Source of the DNA: Nageia nagi
Lineage: Eukaryota; Pinophyta
Direction: 5' to 3'
DNA: 64,000 nucleotides
Assembly (NCBI GenBank): GCA_050084985.1
Contig: JBITNC010000001.1
Span: forward strand, 87,048,001 to 87,112,000
Shown here: piece by piece, positions 11,445 through 22,765 of the stretch
Layout: each line of letters opens with the position of its first letter
Numbering within the stretch: position 1 is the first letter of the stretch
Notes under the pieces: generated by a model
Database searches by the model: none
The model's input: the letters and a program-made list of their open reading frames with translations, nothing else
Told to the model about the DNA's origin: nothing
Translations under genes and position numbers: made by a program

Positions 11445-14100
11445 ATAGTTAAAGGCTCCTCTTCAACATCCTTAGAGGCTCTTCATCTTACTTCTTCCAT
11501 CTTTGGAAGTTCACCTTCATTCTTGTGAGGTAAATCAAATGAAGGTATAACCTCCTACTTGATTTTTTATAAGTTCGTTATGAAACTAACATATTTTGTG
11601 TTATGTGTTAATTCATTTTTTAGTAAAATTTGATTAAAAATAGCAATATATTGTTATGCAAAAAAATTTTATTTATACTAACATTTTTTATTATTAATTG
11701 CAATTTTTTTAATTTTTTTGCTTAATATATTGCTATGATATATTTTTGGCCCCTTGACCTACTACAATGCCCACCTTTTGGCCCACCTATAATGGCTAGG
11801 CCCATGGCCCCTTGGCTTGCTTGTGAGACCATCCTTTGGCCTACTTGTGGTGGCTACCCCTTAGACCTCCTACAGTGACCACTCCTTCACTCGACCTCCA
11901 CTCCTCATCGTAGCTGGTGTGCACTCCCTTCCTACACTTACTCAATTTGCATACATGTTTATCTGCAGTTGCTGAAAGAATGCAAAGATCATAGAGTTTG
12001 GTTTTATACCTAATATAGCTTCTGATATACAAGGTGTTAAATGGTGATATCATTGCAATCATGTAACTATTATACAAATTGCATATTTTCAAATTATTCT
12101 TGAGCATTATGTACTCTATTAGGGCATTCAGGAGAGGTTGACGACCCAACCACCACCTACATCATGACCTTTACACAGCACTACATCTCACTTCACTCCT
12201 TGTAATTGAAATCATGTATAACAGAGGTATAAATAGATGGCCATGCACCCCACATCATGATGACACCCATGACTAAACACATCTTCTTTGATAAAAAGTC
12301 ATGGCCTCCCTTTTCACACATTCACTATCTACCACCCCACTATATTGCTTTAATGGAAACAACATGGTGTATGAGGGTTGCAATTACTTGAAATCTATCT
12401 AATTTTTTAAAGTTGTATAGTTTTTAATAAGTAAATTTTTAAGTTTTGTTTTTGGGAAGTAAAAGGGGGTATTTTTTTTAAAAAAGAGGAACTCTTTGAT
12501 TATTATTTAACATTGTGATTATTAAATATTTGGAGGATATATTTTAAATGGGGATGTTTTCATTGATTATTTTTTATTTCCATTAAAATAAAGAGAGGGA
12601 TTTTTTAATTTATTTTTAATGCTAAAAGGAGGTTGAATTTTAAAATTCTAAAAGAGAATTTTTAATTGGAAGATTATTTAAAAAAGGAATTTTCTTTAAA
12701 AAGGGGTATAATATTTTTAACACTTATAAAGGTATGTTTTTAAGGAGCAATTTTTTTTCCTAAGTGTTAAAAAGGGGGAATTATTATTATTTTTCCTTCT
12801 CTCTCTCCCTTAGTGCTAATTATTTTTTAAGGTAAAATAGCAATAATGTTTTAACCTAAGTGCCTTTAATATTGAAAGGGAGCATTCTTTCATTAAGTTC
12901 AAAATTTTAAGTAAAAAAGGAGATTCCTTATTTTCATTGTTACTTAAAAATAATGAACCCATGCATTTTTTTGTAAAGAGGTCCTCTTGGGGTTAGTAAC
13001 AAAACCTATTAGACACTCTTGGGTTTTAATTTTTGGATGATGTATCATTTTTCTTACAAAACACTTTTACTTTATGTTAAGCACTTTGTTTTTTATTTTG
13101 TAAAATCATAAACATTGAAAATGCATCCCCCTAAAATGAACATATTTGCATATTTATTTCATAACATGAATTGTTTGGGGAGCCACAAGGGGAGGAAAAG
13201 GAAAAATAGAGCCTTTAGTATGATGATTTACATGGTGTAAAATTTATACTTCTTAATTTCTCTTAAGTCCTTTGTTGGTTTGGACATATCTCAATATAGG
13301 TGGATAAGCATGGGTGTAGTGATACCACATGTCCATTCAGGAATTATCCTAATAAATTAGAAGGATAACTTGAAACTTAATCAAGATAATAATTTGTTTG
13401 ATCCAACATACATCACACTCTTGAAAAATAGCTAGTACTCCTCCTTACGAGAGCATATTTAAGAACAAAAAAATTGATTGAAAATTGGTAGGACCTGGGC
13501 TCTATGCAGGCATCTAGGTGAAAGCCTAATTTCAAATAAGAAAACAACCTTAAATCTACCCTCTCTTCAAAATGTTACTTAGTTATGACAAAATGTTGGA
13601 TGTATGGATCATATGATTTGATGAGATTGAAAATATTTTGCTCATATGAAATTGGTTAAATAATTTAAGCATGCCTTATTGATTATCATTGGTCAAAATT
13701 CAACATATATGGTTGATTAATTTGAACAAATTTCAACATATATATGTATGATTGATTTGAACAAACTCAACATGGTTAATTAATTTGGTTCACAAATTTA
13801 ACATTCTTACATTGGTTTAACACTTTTTTTATAGTAAATGGGAGACTCTTTTATACCCAAGAACATCCTATATGGTTCCGACTATAGTGTTTGAGAACCT
13901 AAGATGAAAGAAGAGGTTCAAACATAAAAAATGTATGAAATGGTAAATAAAAACCAATTTTCTCCAACATATGAGAAGGTAATTACAACATAAAGAATGA
14001 GATATCAACCTATATCATCTTTTTGTAGTTTCAAACTAATTCCTTCTCATGATCCTTTTTTCAAAATCTATAAAAAAAGCTTGGGAAAGGATGAAAAAAT
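11445..14100. other. Noncoding stretch after the orphan primer-binding site
   Basis: No convincing gene. At 11750-11900 there is a low-complexity tract with repeated ttggccca/cccttggc words. At about 12420-12960 there are many copies of an AT-rich motif with short G runs (taaaaagggg, aaaagaggaa), some able to pair with nearby poly-T stretches. A TATA-like gtataaatagatgg lies at about 12229-12242 with no readable transcript below it. Confidence 0.45.
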
Positions 14101-14602
14101 TATTGGAATGTATAATACATTATTGTAAAGGTTTTGTAATAATTATTTTTGTAAATTAACTAATACTTAGGGTAGTATTAGATACCTTAAGTATTTAAAT
14201 GAATATGATAATGTAACTTATCCTACACTCCATGTCATGAGCATGCCCCTTGGGTAAAAAGGAGTTGCATATCATGCCTTTGTACATTGGATAAAAGGGT
14301 GATCCAAAGAAGGATTTTGGCCTATAAATGGAAGGCTCCCTCTTTGTTATTACACATCAATTTATGGAGTAAACTTATGCTATAGGATAGTGTTTAGGAG
14401 ATGATATTAGGAGATTTGTAAGAGATTCATATTTGTGAATGAAGTAGGATCTAGTTAGTGGATGTACTCCTAGTTGGAGGAACTACTTAATCTCTTATGT
14501 CACTTTGTGATATTGTCTTCTTTGAGTTATTTAGATGTGAGATTGAGCTTTCATGAGATCTTGGTAGTGTAAGGTTGTTTATGTTATAGTTCAAACCCTT
14601 CA
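14101..14602 (+). mobile_element. Copia LTR B (5' LTR of copia element 2)
   Basis: It aligns with LTR A over about 500 bp in the same orientation. It starts tattggaatgtataat (terminal TG decayed to TA) and ends near aaacccttca. It carries the matching TATA core ctataaatgg and the conserved cctacactccatgtcatgag block. A copia gag remnant follows on the same strand, which makes this the 5' LTR. No clear primer-binding site is left directly after it. Confidence 0.8.
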
Positions 14603-14649
14603 AAAATCTACCTCGGCTCCAAATTCTCTAGGAGGTTCACCATTCTTAG

Positions 14650-15025
14650 AAAAATGTTGCAACCACATCAAGAGAAAAATGAAAGTGTTGCAATTTACAT
14701 AAATAAGATTATTGATATTAGTACCCAACTTATTGGGTGTGGTTGTAATTAGATCAATGATGAGTTTATGGGGTTCATCATATTTGAAAGCCTCTCTTCT
14801 AAATTTAGTCACTTAATGATAGTTATTGAGATGAGGCTCAATGATGAATAAAAATGTACTCCTTGGAAAATATTTCAACACTTCTCCTTAAGTATGAGGA
14901 AACTCTTAACAAATAATTATTGATCTCCATTCCTAAGGAGCATCTTGTGGCACTTGAACCAATAAAGACTCACTTCTAAAATAAGTTCCACAACCAAAAT
15001 AAATCTTCTCATGCTTCAAAAAATG
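14650..15025 (+). pseudogene. Copia gag remnant, 5' part (copia element 2)
   Basis: Decayed copia gag, broken by stops and shifts. Recognisable pieces are a YINKIIDISTQLIGCGCN-like helix (14697-14750), SLSSKFSHLMI followed by EMRLND (14791-14850), KYEETL (14893-14910) and a basic stretch FHNQNKSSHASKN ending at 15025. Gag forms the particle that packages the element's RNA. The frame stops at a CACTA-like terminus at 15026. It can be continued in phase at 44485, where the sequence reads DFKKVETNSKM and then the gag zinc knuckle. I infer that these are two halves of one gag gene. Confidence 0.65.
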
Positions 15026-15250
15026 CTCTAATAAAAACATAGGATTTGCATTAGAATTTATGTCCAAATGTAGTCTATGTTTTTGTATTTTTAACTAAAA
15101 CTGATGTAGATTATCTTAAGGGGTCTTTATTTGCATCCAAACACATCGATTCACATCATTTTTAACATCAAATGGGGTCTATGTTTGCATCCTTTTGTGT
15201 CTTCTTTTTACATCATTTGGTATCTTAAGTTGTGTTAATTTTTGAGTCTT
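15026..15250. repeat. Left CACTA terminus and subterminal repeats
   Basis: Contains ATTTGCAT near 15044 and TTTGCATCC at 15130-15138 and 15184-15192, each near acatca words. The same motif set, in both orientations, fills 44295-44461 at the right end. In En/Spm elements such short subterminal repeats bind the element's second protein. The terminus itself is degenerate. Confidence 0.5.
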
Positions 15251-15521
15251 ATTTTGTGTTGGTTTTTATGAAATATTAAAAAATAATTAATTTTAAATAT
15301 TTAATATAATTTATTTAATTTCACTAATTTAATAATTAAACTATATTATAATTATATATCAAAATACACACAAAAAAATAAATAGCAAAATACATAAAAA
15401 ATATACCAAAATATGCTAAAAATATACAAAAATAAGCTTAAAAAAGTATATATATGTTAAAATGATAACATATATGTCAAAATAATGATAACATCCATGT
15501 AAAAATATATAAATCAAAATA

Positions 15522-15614
15522 TACCAAAATGATATACTTATACATCTGAATATGCCAAAATGATATACATATATGTCTAAATACGCCAAAATGATATACA
15601 TATACATCTATATA
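15522..15614. repeat. 31-bp tandem repeat, three copies
   Basis: Three consecutive 31-bp units begin at 15522, 15553 and 15584. Each has the core gccaaaatgatatac followed by a (t)atatgtct or atacatct tail. The units differ at a few positions only. Confidence 0.8.
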
Positions 15615-15704
15615 ATTACATCTACATCATACAATATGCAAATAATGATATAATGATGTACTTCACATCATGAGTACATAATACTAACCCTTGATATCAA
15701 CATC

Positions 15705-17510
15705 CTAGTTAGATGACTCACTACTTGAGCCACTATCTGACTCATGACTTGAGCCACCATGACTAGCTGAGTCACTAGTTGACCAATCATGATCATCATC
15801 ATTTGATTCAAACAAATACTTAGTTCACATTCCTTAATGGTGGATCACGATACTTGGTCTCCTACAGGTCATGCTACTCTGTTTGACCCCACTTGTATAT
15901 AATAAGAAAATAAATATTTGTAAATAATAAAACTTACCAAAAATATGCATCACTTACAAGGAATCAATATGTATTTATTAATTAAAATAATTTTAATTAC
16001 TTACACCAACATTTAGCTTGTCCCTCATGGCCTGGTAAGCATATATGATGCCAAGTTATCATTCGTTATCATCAAGGAGTCGATTGCAATCTCTCAACTA
16101 TAAAATAATTAAGTAGAACTATATTAATTTTTTTTTATCTATTCACTTTCAAAAATTAAATATCATTTAAAATCACATGAACTAAATGTACTTATGAATT
16201 ATGCATCCATAAATTATGCCCTTGTATTTCCTACTCGATGCATAATATTGCATTCGAGTTTGACATGTCAAGATTTTGCCACTTTTTCTTATGGCATCTC
16301 CTTTCCTTCCAATTTCCTCTTCTCCATCTTGACTATTTTCTTTCATAGCATCTTCCAAATATTTTATGAAATAATTAATTAGTATTATATTAAAAAGATC
16401 AATTAATCAGGTTCATATATTAAATATCAAGGATAATATTTCATACCTTATTATGGATGTCAACTATTTTCATTACTAAGCTTGTTTGACCTTAAGCGAA
16501 AGTTTTATCACTTTTCATCTGATTTGATCTCTAACCCTTTTGAGATTCAATCCTACTTATTGGAGTGCTTTCTTCTTGCTCCATCCTTCACCACCAAATT
16601 CATATTTCAGATTTGTTATTATTCTTTTTTTTTTATTACAAAATACACAAATTATAACAAATTAGTTTTAGTTTCTTGAAATATTTAATGAAAAAAATCC
16701 AAACCTACATACCAAAAAATGATCCAAATAATTAAAAAAACATACATACCAAAATCATCTTGCTTTTTCCATGGCTTGTCAAGGGTTTGTGCAAATTCTA
16801 GTACTATAGCATTCTTAAGTGCTTTATAAAAAAGTTAACTTGAAAATAATTGAAAGCATGTTAGTAAATTAATATATTTCTAATCAAAATGTAAATTTAT
16901 ATTTTTCAAACATAAACTATTACCATTTTCATCTTTTAGGACCTCTCCATTTGACCTCATAAAAATTTGAATATTTATAGATCCTTAACTCATCATCAAC
17001 CTAAAACTAGATTATTGATTTACCAACTTTACACATACATATATTGCATGGATCACATCACAATATGCTTCAAAATAAAAATTAAACTAATTTTTCATTA
17101 CTTCTTAATAAATTAACTAATTATAAAAAATTACCTAAAGGAGCACCCTATCTCTGAGGTGTGCTAACACCTTTTACTCCTCTAGCCTCCCCATTAACAA
17201 ACATTGTCATCAATTTGTCATGGTTAAACATACATTTACACATTTCTACAACCCCCTTTACTATCTTTTTCTATTCAACAAATTAAATAAATAAGTGATT
17301 ACATGTTATTCTTAATGAAATATATATAGTATTTTTTAATCCTATGTTGATATCACATGATACATATGGATACTTACAAGTGCATTTTATTTTTTTATAA
17401 TTTCATCTTGCTATTTATTTGCACCCTTTATTTTTTATCTTTTTTCTCTTATATTGATCTTTTTCACCCTTCTTTTTGTGCCCCACATATGCTCAATGGT
17501 GATCAATAAA
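15705..17510 (-). pseudogene. Decayed multi-exon gene of unknown family with Ser/Asp-rich tail
   Basis: Exon-like segments follow one another on the minus strand with usable splice sites. They include a Lys-rich piece (17400-17500); VKGVVEMCKCMFNHDK...NGEARGVKGVSTP (17150-17270); LEFAQTLDKPWKKQDDF (16751-16820, with acceptor and GTATGT donor); YEFGGEGWSKKKALQ and LKRVRDQIR (16480-16615); an Asp/Glu-rich DGEEEIGRKGD piece (16220-16365); LRDCNRLLDDNE..LGIIYAYQAMRDKL (16004-16097, GTAAGT donor); and a final piece ending in SDSASHGGSSHESDSGSSSESSN before a TAG at 15705-15707. Internal stops are of the CAA/TGG decay type, plus one frameshift. I do not recognise the family. Its place beside the left CACTA end suggests the accessory (TNPA-like) gene of the element. 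A hAT-like origin was considered and is not well supported. Confidence 0.5.
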
Positions 17511-17519
17511 AAAATGTAA

Positions 17520-19970
17520 ACAAAATTTAATTAATGTTAATATTATAGAAAAAAAACCACTATCTAATTTGCATTCTACTACTTAATATGAATATAAAGA
17601 ATAAAAAACTTTAGGAATACAACAAAATTTCCATTCATGATAATTGATAAGCCAACCAAGGACTCCTAAATATCTAGGAATACAACAAAATTTCCATAGT
17701 AGTATACATGAGTGGAAATTAGGACTATGGAGCATATGTGAAAGTTTTTGTATAAGAAGAGTTTCTTCATGGGCCAATTCACTTAACTTAATGGACATTA
17801 ATTATCACTTACATACTTGATGAAATATTATAAATTTATTATTTATGTATACTTTCATAGTTTAGGATAATGATTTCAAAACTTAGGAGAAAATATATAC
17901 ATTTATAAACATGCAAATGATAATATGGAATATTCTATATTGAAAAGAGTTAAACAAAAAGGTTTTAAAAATTAAAATGAATAGATTAAAATCAAATCCT
18001 AGAATTTAATAAAACCTTGTTGAAACCATGATATTAGGGTTAATTATGGATGACTCTTAATGAACAAAAATGAGAGTTGACATCTCTTTAGGGTACTTTC
18101 ATGAGAGAAAACCTTAAATTTTTGAAAATTCTTGAATAAAATTAATGCATTCGAATATTTAACTTAGAAAAATTATTACAAAATAATAATCCTTCCATAG
18201 AATGGTCATTGAACTTGATAGGGCATAACATTCATTTCTTATATGATTTTTATGCACATAACATTATGTATGAAAGCAATAAATTACACTTGGTTATGGG
18301 TTTATATGTAAGCTATACATTATGAATTATAGGATGCCAACCTTAAACGTAAACATCTAAATTTATGCATCCAAATATGGATATTGATCCTAATAATTAT
18401 TATGTAAAAAAAGAATTAATAATCATAAATATTCCACATAGATAAATTTAATATTGGAGGATAACATGGCTTTATGATACTTTATATTCAATTTTTATTT
18501 TTAGATAATATTTCATACCATATTTGCTTAAGAATAATGTTTATCAAAATAGTTATATGTAATTAATATTTAACCTTGAATAATACTTGATATGGTAAAA
18601 AAATATTTATAGCCACCTCACACTTAATCATTCTTCTTCCTAGAGAAAATATCACACCCTCCGACATTTGAAAGTCTATAATTAATATTATTTTATATGG
18701 TGTAAGGATGCATTACTAAAGATAATAACTAACAATAGATTCATTAGAGGCATATAGTGTTTATAGTTCAATAAAGGGTACATCTTTTATTTAGTTAGAA
18801 TCAAACTCCAAATCCTTTTAATGGCCTTTAAGCCCCAACAAAAAATAACTAATCTTATAAAACTTAGGATTAAATCTTCAAATCAATCTCTATAATTATT
18901 TACCAACATGAATAACATTTTTATTAAGAAATCATTCCAATACTACCATAAGTGCTGTAGTCATTAGACAACCCCCAAGCTCTTCAAGCACATTGTCATG
19001 ATGTAGTTTAGATCAAGTATTTAATTTACCTAAGCTAACTTTATTTTTTCATTATCTCAACTATCAAATCAAGTACTAATCACTTACCTAAAAGAGAGAA
19101 ATGTTCTTACCAATGAATCTTTCATTCAACAACATTCAATTTTCCTCACAAGAGGTATTCAAATATTTTTAATGTTTTGAATTCACCTAAGTGATAATTC
19201 ATGTCTATGGAGAATATTTGAAAGTTACTTCATGTTTTGTTTTTAGTTGTTATGTTATTATTTCCTTTTGATTGGTAATTCATAGGTTTTCTTGTATTTT
19301 ATTTAATGAAATTTCAACCTAGTCATAAGGTTTTAATGCCAAAACTATGCTATCCCACACTATACTTTACTAAATAATTTAGTATATAAAACTAACTATT
19401 ATTTTATCTTCAAAATAAGCAAGATTTTGGAGCAAAAGAGTTTCAAACATTTTGAGCAAAAGAACCAAGGTTTTGGAGAACAAAGAAGAGTTCTAGAGTT
19501 GTGAGAAATAACCCAAGTTATATTTTTCTATTTTTTTATTTTTATGTTGCACCCACATGGTTATAAATTCTTTTTAGCATCTGGAGGAATTTAATTTTTG
19601 ATTTTATGGTGTATTATTGAGAATTTCATAAAGATGTCCTAATGTTTACCAACAAATAATTGAAAACCATCTAAAATTGAAAAACACTAGCATCTCAAGT
19701 GTAAATTTGTTAGAAATTGAAAAATGCAAGTAAAAATGTACTTACCTATGTGAAAATTTGGAATAATAAATAAGAAATAGCTATAAACATTTTCTTCTCC
19801 AACAAAATGGAAAACTCTATCAGTAAACATGCTAAAAAATAAAATAAAAAGCTAGAATTCAATTAAATCAGGTAGAATTGAAGTTAAATTAGGTAGAAGA
19901 GCACTTACTTGGTGCTCTCCCTTTTGAAAATCAATTTTGAATCCCCTTTGACCAAGAAATGGTTTTGATG
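17520..19970. other. AT-rich stretch with no recognised feature
   Basis: No reading frame of note on either strand. No transposon motif, primer site or tandem repeat was recognised. Confidence 0.45.
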
Positions 19971-20025
19971 AAAATGACAAGGCACACCTTTTTTATTTTT
20001 TTGAGTTATTAATGTAATCTAATGC

Positions 20026-20067
20026 AAAAAAGGATGCAAATTTGTGTCCCTTTTTGCATCCTTTTTT
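20026..20067. repeat. Perfect 15-bp inverted repeat built from the CACTA subterminal motif
   Basis: AAAAAAGGATGCAAA (20026-20040) and TTTGCATCCTTTTTT (20053-20067) are exact inverted copies with a 12-nt spacer. The core is the same TTTGCATCC word found at both ends of the CACTA element. This could be an internal protein-binding site or the end of a second CACTA element. Confidence 0.8.
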
Positions 20068-20170
20068 GTGTCTAATTCTACATTAAAATGTGATTATTTT
20101 GAAAAAAAATAAAAATTAAAGTTAATTGTTAATGGTTAGGATTAGTAGTGGTTAATTCTAGGGTTAGGGT

Positions 20171-20328
20171 TAAAACTATTGCAATTCATCAAATCATACT
20201 TATCGTATCACCTAGATATAATTATCTTGATGTATACTTATGCTACTTAATTTATAAAATATATATAGAGCCCATTAATGCAAGTGAGAGGGGCCCCTAC
20301 CTGTCATAAACTAGCATGGTTGAATTCA
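20171..20328 (+). repeat. Direct repeat flanking the telomere-like tract, left copy
   Basis: About 158 bp running from taaaactattgcaattcatc to gcatggttgaattcaa. It matches 21004-21162 in the same orientation along its whole length, with about one difference every ten bases by eye. Together with its partner it brackets the GGGTTA-rich tract. Confidence 0.85.
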
Positions 20329-20402
20329 ATCATTTATAAACTTAAAGTTTTATAAATTTAATTTTTTTATAAAATTATATTAATATTAAGGTATTAATTA
20401 AA

Positions 20403-20757
20403 TAGGGTTAGTGTTAAGGTAATTAGGTTTAGTGGTTAAGGGTAGGGGTAGGGTTAGTGGTTAGTCATTAGGGTTAGGTTTAGGTTTAGGGTTAGGGTTA
20501 GGATTAGTGGTTAGGGTTAGGGTTAGTGTTAGTGTTACTAGTGGTTAGGGTTAGGGTTAAACATAGTTAGTGGTTAGGTTTAGGGTTAGTAGTGGTTGGG
20601 GTTAGGGGTAGTAGTTAGGGTTAGGGTTAGGATTAGTGTTAGTAGTGGTTAGGATTAGGGTTAGGATTAGTAGTGGTTAGAGTCAAGGTTAAAGGTTAGG
20701 GTTAGGGTTATATGTGGTTAGTAGTTAGGGTTAGGGTTAGGTTTAAGGCTAGTAGTT
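20403..20757 (+). repeat. Interstitial telomere-like GGGTTA tract
   Basis: Dozens of GGGTTA/TTAGGG units, mixed with variants such as GGTTAGTA, GGATTAGTAGT and GGTTTAG, in one orientation. A short leader of the same type lies at 20137-20172. The usual plant telomere unit is TTTAGGG; here the six-base TTAGGG form dominates, with occasional TTTAGGG. The tract is too degenerate and too deep in transposon sequence to be a chromosome end. Confidence 0.85.
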
Positions 20758-21003
20758 ATAAGTTGCATAGAATTATCCTAATGATGTGAGAAATTATCCA
20801 TCAAGTAGAAGATTTACATGTCCCTCAAATATGATGGGTGATAATGGAAAAGTGCATATTGGTATTTTATCAGCTCACCATGAAATTTATGTAGGATGAG
20901 TTGTTAATATTGAAAGGATAATCTCTTCATAATTTTGAAAATTTCCTTCAAGCAATTCTCCATTCTATCTTGGTCATCAAATCAAACTTATCATTAATGA
21001 TAT

Positions 21004-21162
21004 TAAAACTATTATAATTCATCAAATCAAACTTATCGTATCACCCAAATATAATTATATTGATGGACACTTGTGCTTCTTAATTTATAAAATATATAGA
21101 GAGATAGTCAATGCAAATGAGAGGGCCCTTAACTTGTCATAGATTGGCATGGTTGAGTTCAA
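21004..21162 (+). repeat. Direct repeat flanking the telomere-like tract, right copy
   Basis: Second copy of the 158-bp sequence at 20171-20328, offset by about 833 bp. A short extra duplication (atcaaatcaaacttatc) lies just before it at 20977 and is repeated inside the copy. Confidence 0.85.
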
Positions 21163-22760
21163 ACCTTATATCCAGTTTATCTAGTTTTTGATATAGACCT
21201 ATAATATCTTTTCACAAAATTATCCAATTTTAGTTCAAGCCTTATGTCCATTTTAGAATGAAAAATAGTCTTTAATCACTCTTTAGGTTCAAAAGGGAAA
21301 ATTCACTAATTAAAGATTACTTTTTAGAACTCTACTTATCACTCTTCACACTACACATTTACTACAACCCCAAAGAGTCAATTATCAATTGATTCAAATC
21401 ATGGTAAGGTTAATATTCATTTTCCAAGCTAAAATTATTCCTCAATTCTTATTGCAATAAAGAAACCCAACTTACAAATAAGAGAAGCCCCCTTTCCCCA
21501 AAGGCTTACAACATCTTTGACATGGAATAAAAGCAATAGTATACACCCTATTACAATGGTTACAAGCAAAATGGGTCACACTCGTAATTTGGCATACCAA
21601 AAATGAAGAGATATATCTTCTTAATAGTTCAACACTCTATCTAAATATGAACTAAAAAATAACATCTAGGAATAGTATAATCTATAGTAAGACCACTCTT
21701 ATATTCCAATCATACATTGTTAAGGGAGTAGTTTTCCCATTTTGACTACACAACATTTTTCATTACTAAATACCCAACTGAAAGATGAATAACATAGGTG
21801 AATATCCTCATTCTTAAGGAGAAAATCATCTTGTAGCAAGAGAACCTATCCCTAATATCAGGTTCTAGATAAATGGTCATACTCATAACCATTTTAACAA
21901 TGTGAGTCATCAGTTTCACATAGTTATTGCCTTTATGTTTACATATCAAGTCCACAACACAACCATAAAAGGTAATTAGCATTCCTTTCAAATCAATAAT
22001 TAAAGTCTAACATTAAAGGTAAATTCATATATAAAATCAATAAAACAAACAACCATTAATCTCTTTTAGAGTTTTGAAAGAAAAACTTCAAAATATAGTG
22101 TATTAAAAAGTAATATTTAATTAATTTTTAAGATATCACATAATAATCTTACCATTACTCATTTCACTACAACCCAAGAAAACCAAATGCAATTCATTCC
22201 TCTTTAGCAAACTACTAAACAATACAATAAGATTAGCCCATTTTTATCCATAGCATCCAAAAAGGTGTAACAATAGGCAAAATGTCAACTTGAGCATAGA
22301 TGGCGACCATGACCATAAAAGCATCGCATAAAAACTATAGTCCACTTATTCATTTTAGAAGGAAGGGTGCAATGTCCTATGTAGTTTTCCTTGAAAAAGA
22401 AGTATCGATGCCCTCATCCTTCTCATTCAATGAATTTCCAATTGAATTATTGATCTTTATAAAATTATTAGCAAACCTATTACATTTTTTCTATTTGAAC
22501 TATTTTCCATAAATTGTAAATTAAAACCTTTAATTTTTTAGTAAACTTTGAATTTTTAACAAGCCATTGAAAATATTCGTAAGCCTTGGCATTTTTTGAT
22601 AACAAAGAAGTTAAAGATTTTTTTAGTTCTAAATTTATTTTGAACAAAATAATCATTTATATTCATAGTTTAGGATCTTGTAATTTTCTTCTTTTATACT
22701 CTTGTTGTACTAATATCTTTTTTCTTTAAATTGTAAAAAAGGTTAGTGAATTGGAAAATA
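21163..22760. other. Stretch with no recognised gene
   Basis: AT-rich, with short frames on both strands that match nothing I know. It lies between the telomere-like tract and the SET-like gene. Confidence 0.45.
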
Positions 22761-22765
22761 TCATT

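Noticed and set aside
11841-12149. Open frame of 102 codons on the minus strand
   Set aside because: No motif, and the end lies in a low-complexity tract; most likely chance.
14600-14812. Open frame of 70 codons on the minus strand
   Set aside because: It lies opposite the copia gag remnant, which reads correctly on the plus strand.
15416-15607. Open frame of 63 codons on the minus strand
   Set aside because: It is generated by the 31-bp tandem repeat and AT-rich flank; the product is a low-complexity Tyr/Ile string.
15705-17510. hAT transposase as the identity of the unknown minus-strand gene
   Set aside because: One exon resembles the hAT LR.CD...LG.IYE.M motif, but the order of the other exons and the missing dimerisation end do not fit.
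20143-20150. TAGTAGTG as the right end of a shorter CACTA element (15026-20150)
   Set aside because: The same word recurs inside the telomere-like tract as part of its GGTTAGTAGTGG variants. The preceding bases do not match the firm terminus at 44481, and the nearest TTTGCATCC is much further away than at the true end.
20403-20757. A true chromosome end
   Set aside because: The repeat is short, degenerate, mixed with variants and surrounded on both sides by transposon sequence.
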